A program made the position numbers and the translations under genes. Below the pieces are notes generated by a model, which searched no databases, was not told the origin of the DNA, and was given only the letters and a program-made list of their open reading frames with translations. From Sphaerisporangium corydalis (GTDB lineage: Bacteria; Actinomycetota; Actinomycetes; Streptosporangiales; Streptosporangiaceae): a stretch of 64,000 nucleotides of DNA. The stretch lies in contig NZ_JANZYP010000049.1 of NCBI RefSeq assembly GCF_025506355.1, forward strand, positions 1 through 64,000, written 5' to 3'. Below, piece by piece: positions 57,763 to 64,000 of the stretch. Within the stretch, counting starts at the first letter, position 1; the number at the start of each line of letters is the position of its first letter.

Positions 57763-57810
57763 CCCGGGGGCGAGGAGCGCGGAACGCCGATCCGCCGCCT
57801 CGCCCCCGGG
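57763..57810 (+). terminator. Terminator after the DUF1996 gene
   Basis: CCCGGGGGCGAGG (57763-57775) pairs perfectly with CCTCGCCCCCGGG (57798-57810), 24 bp past the stop and 24 bp before the next start. Confidence 0.8.
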
Positions 57811-57834
57811 GCACCACCAGCGAGAGGACCAGGC

Positions 57835-58476
57835 ATGAGAGCAGCCGCCGCGTACGCGCCCACCGCGAGAGGGATCACCTCCTTCGCGCGAAGGGCCGCG
57901 GCCGCGGTGGCGCTCGCCGCGTCCCTCGCCACCACCGGGTGCGCCGCCACCGCACCGGTGCCGAACCCCCCAGCGGCACCGGGCGGCACGGCCGCGAGCC
58001 CTTCTCCCGCCGCCTTCACGGCGGCGGGAGACTTCGGCCCCACCGACGTCGCCTGGGTCGAGCTGATGATCCCGATGGACGAGCAGCTCCTGCGCATGCT
58101 CGCCGTCGTCCCCGCGCGCACCACCGACCCCGACGTGCGGCGGCTGGCCGCGCGGATCGGCACCGGCCACCGCGCCGAGCTGGTCAAGCTCCGCCAGCTC
58201 CTGCTGCGGTCCGGCGTCCCTGAGACCAATCCCCACCAGGGGCACAACATGCCCGGCATGGTGACGCCCGACGAGCTGACCGTCATGGGCCGCGCCTCGG
58301 GGGCCGCGTTCGAGACCCTGCTCACCGGCCACCTCCGCGAGCACCTCAAGCAGTCGGTCCTGGTCGCCCAGGGCGAGCAGCGGTCCGGCACCAGCGAGGA
58401 CACCCGGACCCTCGCCGCCACCGTGGAGCGGACCCGGACCTCCCTGCTCGCCGACCTCACCGCCCTGGGCGACTGA
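57835..58476 (+). CDS. DUF305-type lipoprotein
   Basis: The 213-residue protein has a lipoprotein signal ending LATTGC, a Pro/Ala/Gly linker and a four-helix, ferritin-like DUF305 domain (about residues 65-213). Typical features are DVAWVELMIPMDEQLLRML, RRLAARIGTGHRAELVKLRQ, and a short Met/His loop (NPHQGHNMPGMVTPDEL). In many relatives Met/His residues bind copper; here fewer His are present (MIPMDEQ where others have MIPHH), so metal binding may be altered. ATG 57835 follows GAGAGGACC. It is its own unit between hairpins. Confidence 0.8.
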   Translation: MRAAAAYAPTARGITSFARRAAAAVALAASLATTGCAATAPVPNPPAAPGGTAASPSPAAFTAAGDFGPTDVAWVELMIPMDEQLLRMLAVVPARTTDPDVRRLAARIGTGHRAELVKLRQLLLRSGVPETNPHQGHNMPGMVTPDELTVMGRASGAAFETLLTGHLREHLKQSVLVAQGEQRSGTSEDTRTLAATVERTRTSLLADLTALGD

Positions 58477-58636
58477 CCCCCGGCCCCCCTCGGCGCGTCC
58501 CGCGCCCACCGGCCCCGGGGTGGGCCGCGGGGCGGGGGACGCGCGCCGGACCCGATCCGGGCATGGCCACAGCGGGCTCGCGGTGTGAAGGTGAAGAGCG
58601 GGAGGAACCTCACCGGAGAAGCAGGGGGACCATCGC
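58477..58636. other. Intergenic, GC-rich
   Basis: 160 bp between the DUF305 and CoA-transferase genes, with imperfect GC-rich inverted repeats (GGCCCCGGGGTGGGCC near 58512). It should contain the promoter of the CoA-transferase/thiolase operon. Confidence 0.4.
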
Positions 58637-61114
58637 ATGGGCACCTTTTCCCGCGTCCGGCCCGCCCCGCCCCTGGCGGGCGTGCGCGTCCTGGACCTGT
58701 CCGACGGCAGGGGCGAGATGTGCGGGCGCTACCTGGCCGACCTCGGCGCCGACGTGGTCCTCGCCGAGCCGCCAGGCGGCGCCGCGTCCCGCCGCCGCGA
58801 GCCGCTGCACCAGGGACGGAGCCTGTACTTCGCGGCGCGCAACGCCGGCAAGCGCGGGGTGACCCTCGACGCGCTGCCCGGCCTGCTCGGCGCGGCCGAC
58901 ATCCTCGTCGAGACCGGCTCGGCTGACCTCGACCCCGCCGCCCTGCTGGCCCGCCACCCCGCGCTGGTCGTGGTGTCCATCACCGACTTCGGCCGCACCG
59001 GGCCCTACCGCGACTGGCAGGGCACCGAATGGGTCCACCTGGCGCTCGGGGGCGTGCTGTCCCGGTCGGGGATCCCCGGCCTCGGCCCCCTGATGCCGCC
59101 CGGCTCGCCGGCCACCGAGTCCGCCGCCATGCAGGCGGCCTGGGCCGCGCTGCTCGCCTACGGGAACCGGCTCGACACCGGGCGGGGCGACCACGTCGAC
59201 GTCTCGATCTTCGAGGCGACCGTCCAGGTGCTCGACCCCGGCTTCGGCATCGGCGGCAGCGCGCGCGGCGGGCGGCGCCCGTCGGACCTGCCGCGCGGGC
59301 GGCCCGACGCCCGCCACCTGTACCCGATCTTCCCGTGCGCGGACGGCCACGTGCGCCTGTGCGTGCTCAGCCCCCGTCAGTGGCGCGGGCTGCGGGCCTG
59401 GCTGGGCGAGCCCGCGGAGTTCGCGGCCCCCGAGTTGGAGTCGCTGGGCGTACGGTACGCCGCGGCGCCCCGGCTGCACCCGCTGGTCACCGCGCTGTTC
59501 GCCACCCGCACCAGGGCGGAGCTCATCGAGGAGGGGCAGCGGCTCGGCGTGCCGGTGGCCGCCGTGCTGACGCCCGCCGAGGTCCTGTCGTCCGTGCACT
59601 TCGCCGCGCGCGGGGCGTTCACCGACGCCGAGGTGGCGCCCGGTCTGGTGGGGCGGATCCCCAGCGGTTACGCCGAGCTGGACGGGGTGCGCGCGGGGTT
59701 CCGCCACCGCGCCCCGGAGGCCGGCGAGCACACCGCCGAGGTGCTGGCCGCCTGGTCCCGCCCGGCGGATCCCGTCGCGCCCGATCGGCCCGGCCCGTCC
59801 GGGGAACCGGATGAGGCCCCCGCGTCCGGTCCGCCCGTCGCGTCCGGCACGTCGGGTCCGCTCGTCGCGTCCGGCGGTTTCACCGGGGCGGCCGGGGAGC
59901 GGAGGCGGCCGTTGCTCGGGCTGCGGGTGCTGGACCTCGGGGTGATCGTGCTCGGCGCCGAGCTCGGCCGGCTCTTCGCCGACCAGGGCGCCGAGGTGAT
60001 CAAGGTGGAGAACGCGGCCTTCCCCGACGGCAGCCGCCAGGCGCCGCCCGGCCAGGACATGACGGCGTCGTTCGCCTGGGGCCACCGCAACAAGCTCGGG
60101 TTCGGCGTGGACCTGCGCAGCCCCGACGGCGTCGAGATCTTCAAGCGCCTGGTCGCCGAGTCCGACGTCGTGCTGTCGAACTTCAAGCCGGGCACGATGG
60201 AGTCGCTGGGCCTCGGGTACGAGGAGCTGGCGAAGGTCAACCCGCGTGTCGTGGTCGCCGACAGCAGCGCGCTCGGCGCCACCGGCCCGTGGAGCCGCCG
60301 GATGGGGTACGGCCCGCTCGTGCGGGCGTCCACGGCGCTGACCGCGCTCTGGCGCTACCCCGAGGCCGAGGACGGCTTCAGCGACGCGATCACCATCTAC
60401 CCCGACCACTCGGCCGCGCGGGTCGCCGCCGTCGCCGTGCTGGCCGCGCTCCTGGACCGGCGGCGGACCGGCAGGGGGCGCGCGGTCAGCGTCTCGCAGG
60501 CGGAGACCATCCTCACCCAGATGTCGGACCTGTTCCTGCACGAGTCCCTGGCCCCCGGCACGCTGGCCCCCGTGGGCAACAGCGGGCCGGGCGACGCGCC
60601 CCGGGGGGTGTACGCGTGCGCGGGGGACGACGAATGGTGCGCGGTCACGGTCCGCGACGACCGGGACTGGTCGCGGCTGCTGGACGTGATCGGACGCCAG
60701 GACCTGCGCACCGGCGACCTCGCCCACGCCCCGGGCCGGGTCGCCCGCCGCGACGCCGTCGACGCGGCCGTGGCCGGCTGGACCTCGGCCAGGACGTCCG
60801 GCGAGGTCATGACCCTCCTGCAGGACGCGGGCGTGCCGGCCGGGGCCATGCGGCGCGTCCACGAGCTCCCCGAGGACCCGCAGCTCGTGGCGCGCGGGCT
60901 CTTCCGGCCGTTCGACCAGCCGCAGATCCCGGGCGGGCTGCTCGCCGAGAACGCCCCGGCCCTGTCGCTGGGCCTCGCCGACCCCGGGTCCGCCCCGGCG
61001 CCGATGCCCGGCCAGCACACCAGGGAGATCTGCCGCCGGGTGCTCGGCATGACCGACGCCGAGGTGGACCGCCTGCTCGCCGCCGGGACGCTGGAGGCCC
61101 ATCCCGGTCCCTGA
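58637..61114 (+). CDS. Two-domain class III (CaiB/BaiF) CoA-transferase
   Basis: The 825-residue protein contains two CaiB/BaiF CoA-transferase domains in tandem. The first (about 12-375) starts LAGVRVLDLSDGRGEMCGRY; the second (about 425-825) starts LLGLRVLDLGVIVLGAELGR. A Pro/Ala/Gly/Ser linker with SGPPVASGTSGPLVASG joins them. The second keeps FAWGHRNKLGFGVDLRSPDG and NFKPGTMESLGLGYEEL; the first lacks part of the usual CoA-binding stretch (AARNAGKRGVTLDALPG). It probably moves CoA between carboxylic acids in fatty-acid or sterol side-chain breakdown. ATG 58637 follows GAAGCAGGGGG. Thiolase and DUF35 genes follow. Confidence 0.88.
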   Translation: MGTFSRVRPAPPLAGVRVLDLSDGRGEMCGRYLADLGADVVLAEPPGGAASRRREPLHQGRSLYFAARNAGKRGVTLDALPGLLGAADILVETGSADLDPAALLARHPALVVVSITDFGRTGPYRDWQGTEWVHLALGGVLSRSGIPGLGPLMPPGSPATESAAMQAAWAALLAYGNRLDTGRGDHVDVSIFEATVQVLDPGFGIGGSARGGRRPSDLPRGRPDARHLYPIFPCADGHVRLCVLSPRQWRGLRAWLGEPAEFAAPELESLGVRYAAAPRLHPLVTALFATRTRAELIEEGQRLGVPVAAVLTPAEVLSSVHFAARGAFTDAEVAPGLVGRIPSGYAELDGVRAGFRHRAPEAGEHTAEVLAAWSRPADPVAPDRPGPSGEPDEAPASGPPVASGTSGPLVASGGFTGAAGERRRPLLGLRVLDLGVIVLGAELGRLFADQGAEVIKVENAAFPDGSRQAPPGQDMTASFAWGHRNKLGFGVDLRSPDGVEIFKRLVAESDVVLSNFKPGTMESLGLGYEELAKVNPRVVVADSSALGATGPWSRRMGYGPLVRASTALTALWRYPEAEDGFSDAITIYPDHSAARVAAVAVLAALLDRRRTGRGRAVSVSQAETILTQMSDLFLHESLAPGTLAPVGNSGPGDAPRGVYACAGDDEWCAVTVRDDRDWSRLLDVIGRQDLRTGDLAHAPGRVARRDAVDAAVAGWTSARTSGEVMTLLQDAGVPAGAMRRVHELPEDPQLVARGLFRPFDQPQIPGGLLAENAPALSLGLADPGSAPAPMPGQHTREICRRVLGMTDAEVDRLLAAGTLEAHPGP

Positions 61115-61240
61115 CGGCGGCGCACGCCTTTCCGGGTCCGCGCCGGGCAACCGGAGGCCCGCAACCGGTTTCCCTGTGAGCTATGCCGGAAATGTCCAAG
61201 GACACGTCCGCACGGCGGCACGTGAGGCACCAGGAGGACC

Positions 61241-62419
61241 ATGGAACCCGCCAGCGCCGGACCCGCGCACCTGCGGCCGGTGATCGCCGGCCTCGGCATG
61301 ACCGACCTCGGCAAGGTCTACGGCCGGGGCACCACCTGGTTCGCCGCCGAGGCCGTCCGCCGCGCCGCCGCCGACGCCGGGCTCGGCCTGTCCGACATCG
61401 ACGGCCTGCTCGTCTCCTCCGGCGTCACCCGGGGCCCGGGACTGTCCCTGCAACGCGCCCTCGACCTGCGCGACCTGCGCCTGCTCTCGGAGATGAACTC
61501 CTTCGGCTCCACCGCGGGCGCGATGGTCCAGTACGCCGCCATGGCCGTGCGTGCGGGGATGGCCGACGTGGTCGCCTGCGTCTTCGCCGACGCCCCCCTG
61601 CGCGAGGGCAGGAGCACCGGCGCCGCCTACGGCGGGGCGCCCGCCAAGGGATGGGTCGGCCTGCTCGGGGCCGGCGGGGCCGGCGGCGCGACCACGATGT
61701 ACGCCATGGCGGCGCGGCGCCACATGATGACGTACGGCACCACCAGCGAGCAGCTCGGGCACGTCGCGGTGGCCCAGCGGGCGTGGGCGGCGATGAACCC
61801 GCTCGCGCAGATGCGCACGCCGATCAGCCTGGAGGACCACCAGTCCTCCCGGTGGGTCGCCGAACCCTTCCACCTGCTCGACTGCTGCCTGGTGTCCAAC
61901 GGCGGCATCGCGGTGATCGTCACCTCGGCCGGCCGGGCCGCCTCGCTCGCCCGGCCGCCCGTCCACGTCCTCGGCTGGGGGCAGGCCCACCCCGGGCGCT
62001 TCCTGCGCAGGGACGAGGACTTCGGGCTGGCGAGCGGCGCGGCGCGGTCGGGGCCGGCCGCGCTGGCCATGGCCGGGGTCTCGCTCGACGACATCGACGT
62101 GTTCGAGCTGTACGACTGCTACACCTACACCGTGATGATCACCCTGGAGGACTACGGCCTCTGCGGGAAGGGCGAGGGCGGCGCGCTGGTCTCCAGCGGG
62201 CTCCTCGGCCCGGAGGGCAAGCTCAAGGTCAACACCGGGGGCGGGCAGCTCTCCTCGTACTACATGTGGGGGATGACCCCGCTGTCGGAGGCGGTGATCC
62301 AGGCGCGCGGCGAGGCGGGGGAGCGGCAGGTGGACCGGCACGAGCTGGTCCTGGTCTCCGGCAACGGCGGCGTGCTCGACCACCACTCGACCCTGATCCT
62401 CGGAGGGACGTCCCGATGA
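61241..62419 (+). CDS. Thiolase-like (lipid-transfer/SCP-x type) protein
   Basis: The 392-residue protein matches the thiolase-like acetyl-CoA acetyltransferases that pair with DUF35 proteins (VIAGLGMTDLGKVYGRGTTW, MNSFGSTAGAMVQYAAMAVR, VFELYDCYTYTVMITLEDYG, KVNTGGGQLSSYYMWG). The usual N-terminal catalytic Cys is replaced at EMNSFGSTAG, as in non-decarboxylating or retro-aldol members of sterol side-chain degradation. It likely forms a heteromer with the DUF35 protein. ATG 61241 follows CAGGAGG. Its stop overlaps the start of the mini-ORF as ATGA (62416-62419). Confidence 0.87.
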   Translation: MEPASAGPAHLRPVIAGLGMTDLGKVYGRGTTWFAAEAVRRAAADAGLGLSDIDGLLVSSGVTRGPGLSLQRALDLRDLRLLSEMNSFGSTAGAMVQYAAMAVRAGMADVVACVFADAPLREGRSTGAAYGGAPAKGWVGLLGAGGAGGATTMYAMAARRHMMTYGTTSEQLGHVAVAQRAWAAMNPLAQMRTPISLEDHQSSRWVAEPFHLLDCCLVSNGGIAVIVTSAGRAASLARPPVHVLGWGQAHPGRFLRRDEDFGLASGAARSGPAALAMAGVSLDDIDVFELYDCYTYTVMITLEDYGLCGKGEGGALVSSGLLGPEGKLKVNTGGGQLSSYYMWGMTPLSEAVIQARGEAGERQVDRHELVLVSGNGGVLDHHSTLILGGTSR

Positions 62420-62520
62420 CCATTCCGATCCTCGCAGGGACGAGCCCGATGACCACCCCGGCCTTCGGAGGGACGAGTCCGATGACCGCCTCGATGATCG
62501 GAGGGGCGGCCCGATGACCG
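62402..62520 (+). repeat. Four tandem Shine-Dalgarno/start units
   Basis: A unit of GGAGGGACG, 4-6 bp, then CCGATGACC occurs four times (ATGs at 62416, 62449, 62482 and 62514). The first overlaps the thiolase stop and the last is the DUF35 start. The first three units are in one frame and spaced 33 bp. Confidence 0.85.
62416..62517 (+). CDS. 33-residue mini-ORF coupled between thiolase and DUF35 genes
   Basis: The frame starts at ATG 62416, overlapping the thiolase stop, and ends TGA 62517, overlapping the DUF35 start ATG 62514. The product is repetitive: MTIPILAGTSP, MTTPAFGGTSP, MTASMIGGAAR. Each repeat begins with Met and is preceded by a Shine-Dalgarno sequence, so ribosomes can start at any of three sites. 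It most likely arose by duplicating the DUF35 start region and may serve only to couple translation. A functional peptide is possible but unsupported. Confidence 0.5.
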   Translation: MTIPILAGTSPMTTPAFGGTSPMTASMIGGAAR

Positions 62521-62897
62521 TCGGCCCGGTCCAGCGGGACGAGGCGACCGCCGCGTTCTTCGACGGCACCGCGCGGGGCGAGTTCCTGCTGCGGCGGTGC
62601 CCGGACTGCGGGACGTTCCTGTCGCCGCAGGCCGAGCAGTGCCCCGAGGGCGGCACCGACCTCGAATGGGTGCCCGCCTCCGGCCTCGGCCGGGTGGTCA
62701 CCTGGTCGGTCGTGCACGGCAGGGGGGTGTTCCCCACCGTCGTCGCGGCCGTGGTGGAGCTGGACGAGGGCCCGTGGTGGTGGACCCAGGTGACCGGCCC
62801 CGGCCTGCCGGACGACCTCGCCGGGCTGCGCGTCCGCGTGGACTTCGCCCGCTACGAGGACAACGAGGCCGTCCCCGTCTTCCGTCCCATGGACTGA
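62514..62897 (+). CDS. DUF35 OB-fold/zinc-ribbon protein, thiolase partner
   Basis: The 127-residue protein has an N-terminal helix (DEATAAFFDGTARGEFLLRR), a rubredoxin-like zinc ribbon and an OB-fold (LGRVVTWSVVHGRGVFPTVV to the C-terminus). The ribbon shows CPDCG and then CPEGG, so the fourth metal Cys is replaced by Gly; zinc binding may be weak or lost. Relatives bind the partner thiolase and its acyl-CoA substrate. ATG 62514 is coupled to the mini-ORF stop and follows CGGAGGGGC. Confidence 0.88.
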   Translation: MTVGPVQRDEATAAFFDGTARGEFLLRRCPDCGTFLSPQAEQCPEGGTDLEWVPASGLGRVVTWSVVHGRGVFPTVVAAVVELDEGPWWWTQVTGPGLPDDLAGLRVRVDFARYEDNEAVPVFRPMD

Positions 62898-62916
62898 CGC
62901 TGCCGCGGTGGCCGGT

Positions 62917-62949
62917 CCGCGCGGGCGGGGAGTGCCCCCGCCCGCGCGG
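62917..62949. terminator. Bidirectional terminator
   Basis: CCGCGCGGGCGGGG (62917-62930) pairs perfectly with CCCCGCCCGCGCGG (62936-62949) around a 5-nt loop. It lies between converging genes and can serve both. Confidence 0.9.
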
Positions 62950-62969
62950 TCACCTCGTGGGCGTTTCCC

Positions 62970-64000
62970 TCACTTCAGGTACGGACCCGCGATGCCGATC
63001 TTGCCCGGCGCCGGGTTTCCGGGCAGGTCCAGGACGTAGGCCCGCATGTTCCCCTTGCCGCTCAGGCCGATCGACAGGGTGCCGCCGGTGACGGTCCTGA
63101 CGTCACCGGTGACGGCGTCGGTGTAGGTGCCGTTCGGGATCCCGGTGAACGTGGCGCCGTCCGTGACCGTGACCAGCACGAAGCTGTCCACGTTCCCGCC
63201 GGTGAACCGGCGCTTGTAGGCCATGCCGCCGGTGACGCCCTCGGTGGAGTACTGGCCCTTCTGGAGCGCCGGGATCGCCCGGCGGATCTGGTTGAGCCGC
63301 TGCACGTGCTTGACCAGCGGCCGGCTCAGCGTCTCGGCGACGGCGCCGCTCGCCGAGGAGACCACGCCGAAGTCGCTCGCGGTCACGGTGCCCGCGATCC
63401 GGTCGCCGTAGTAGGCGCGGCCGGTGGTCGCCAGCGGGCAGGTGGGCCCGCAGTCGATCGGCCTGCCCTTCTGGAACTCGATCTCCGACCCGTAGTACAG
63501 CGTGGGGATGCCGCGGAAGGTCCACATCAGGCTCATGTTCTCCGCCCAGGCGTCGGTCCCGCCCGTGTACCGCACACTCGACTTGTTCGGCCCGAAGTCG
63601 TGGGAGTCGACGTAGACGGTGTTGTACGTGGCGTCGTTGTAGCTGTCGTCGGAGTCCTTGCCGTTGCGGAACGCGTTGCCGGCGTCCCCGAAGTTCTGGT
63701 GCATCCGCATGTCGATGACGTTCATGCCGGAGAACTTCGAGTGGTCGGGCGCGTGGTAGGCGTTGCCCCGCAGGAACGCGTTGTCGGTGGTCGGCTGGCC
63801 CGCGGGCCCGAGCAGGTTCTCGTAGTCGAACTGCTCCACCACCGCCTTGGCGTCGTCGGGGTCGAACTCCCTGCGCTCCTTCCAGGTGTAGAACTGCGCC
63901 GAGTGGTTGACCGAGCCGTGGTTCCACTTGTCGTTGACGAAGGCCGCGACCTCGCCGAACACGTAGAAGTCCCTGCTTTTGTCCCCGTACTTCTCCACCG
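62970..64000 (-). CDS. GH13 alpha-amylase family protein, 3' part (runs off the window)
   Basis: The last 343 or so residues of a GH13 enzyme are present and the 5' end lies beyond 64000. The catalytic acid region DFYVFGEVAAF and the transition-state Asp in YVDSHDFGPNKSSVRY are visible, followed by the barrel end (MWTFRGIPTLYYGSEIEFQK) and a C-terminal beta domain (RRFTGGNVDSFVLVTVTDGA). It should hydrolyse alpha-glucans; secretion cannot be judged without the N-terminus. It stops 20 bp from the shared terminator. It is separate in function from the beta-glucan genes. Confidence 0.9.
   Translation of the reverse strand, partial: VEKYGDKSRDFYVFGEVAAFVNDKWNHGSVNHSAQFYTWKERREFDPDDAKAVVEQFDYENLLGPAGQPTTDNAFLRGNAYHAPDHSKFSGMNVIDMRMHQNFGDAGNAFRNGKDSDDSYNDATYNTVYVDSHDFGPNKSSVRYTGGTDAWAENMSLMWTFRGIPTLYYGSEIEFQKGRPIDCGPTCPLATTGRAYYGDRIAGTVTASDFGVVSSASGAVAETLSRPLVKHVQRLNQIRRAIPALQKGQYSTEGVTGGMAYKRRFTGGNVDSFVLVTVTDGATFTGIPNGTYTDAVTGDVRTVTGGTLSIGLSGKGNMRAYVLDLPGNPAPGKIGIAGPYLK

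Noticed and set aside
1-64000. tRNA, rRNA, riboswitch or transposase
   Set aside because: None was recognised on either strand by reading; a covariance-model scan was not possible here.

Overview
The window is chromosomal DNA of a very GC-rich actinobacterium. Gene content (Spo0M homologue, STAS anti-anti-sigma factor, many GTG starts, secreted proteins carrying discoidin/CBM32 domains, large LacI-controlled sugar operons) fits a Streptosporangiaceae-like, sporulating, polysaccharide-degrading soil organism. The genus is inference only.

Layout. 1-7.5 kb: a strong terminator, a tiny secreted acidic peptide, an iron-dependent oxygenase-like protein, an ABC exporter behind a MerR-type 19-bp-spacer promoter, an Fe-S (6-4) photolyase of the PhrB type, a STAS protein and a Spo0M homologue. 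7.5-19.6 kb and 38.9-57.8 kb: a dispersed beta-glucan (probably beta-1,3-glucan) utilisation regulon. Secreted CBM32-GH16 enzymes would cut the polymer, two solute-binding-protein/two-permease ABC importers would take up oligosaccharides, cytoplasmic GH3 and GH1 beta-glucosidases would finish the job, and three LacI repressors would control it. About ten copies of a GAGCGCTC-centred palindrome sit at the promoters, and several promoters share TTGACA, a 17-18 bp spacer and a CACTCT-like -10. A sugar dehydrogenase (GSDH) and a ThuA-like protein, both with CBM6 and CBM32 modules, lie downstream of one GH16 gene.

21.3-27.8 kb is the most unusual part: six near-identical cassettes on the minus strand. 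Each encodes a 42-residue peptide built from 11-residue repeats of the form GTTWDxFxRTx and ending GTTWD, behind an invariant leader. The cassettes alternate between two flank types (A, B), as if an A+B pair had been amplified three times. A MarR/esterase pair lies inside one B interval and is missing from its sister interval. A separate 38-residue peptide at 53.4 kb ends in a related RTLGITWD tail. I know of no described family matching this.

28-38.7 kb: small secreted proteins, a 5'-nucleotidase, a perfect 48-bp direct repeat flanking a lower-GC 3.5-kb segment with three predicted membrane/secreted proteins (a likely island), a membrane pentapeptide-repeat protein, an FAD oxidoreductase and a secreted beta-propeller. 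57.8-64 kb: a DUF305-type lipoprotein, a two-domain CoA-transferase, a thiolase-like protein, a 33-codon coupled mini-ORF with repeated Shine-Dalgarno/start units, a DUF35 protein, a bidirectional terminator and the 3' part of a GH13 alpha-amylase that runs off the end. No rRNA, tRNA, CRISPR array, transposase or integrase was seen.
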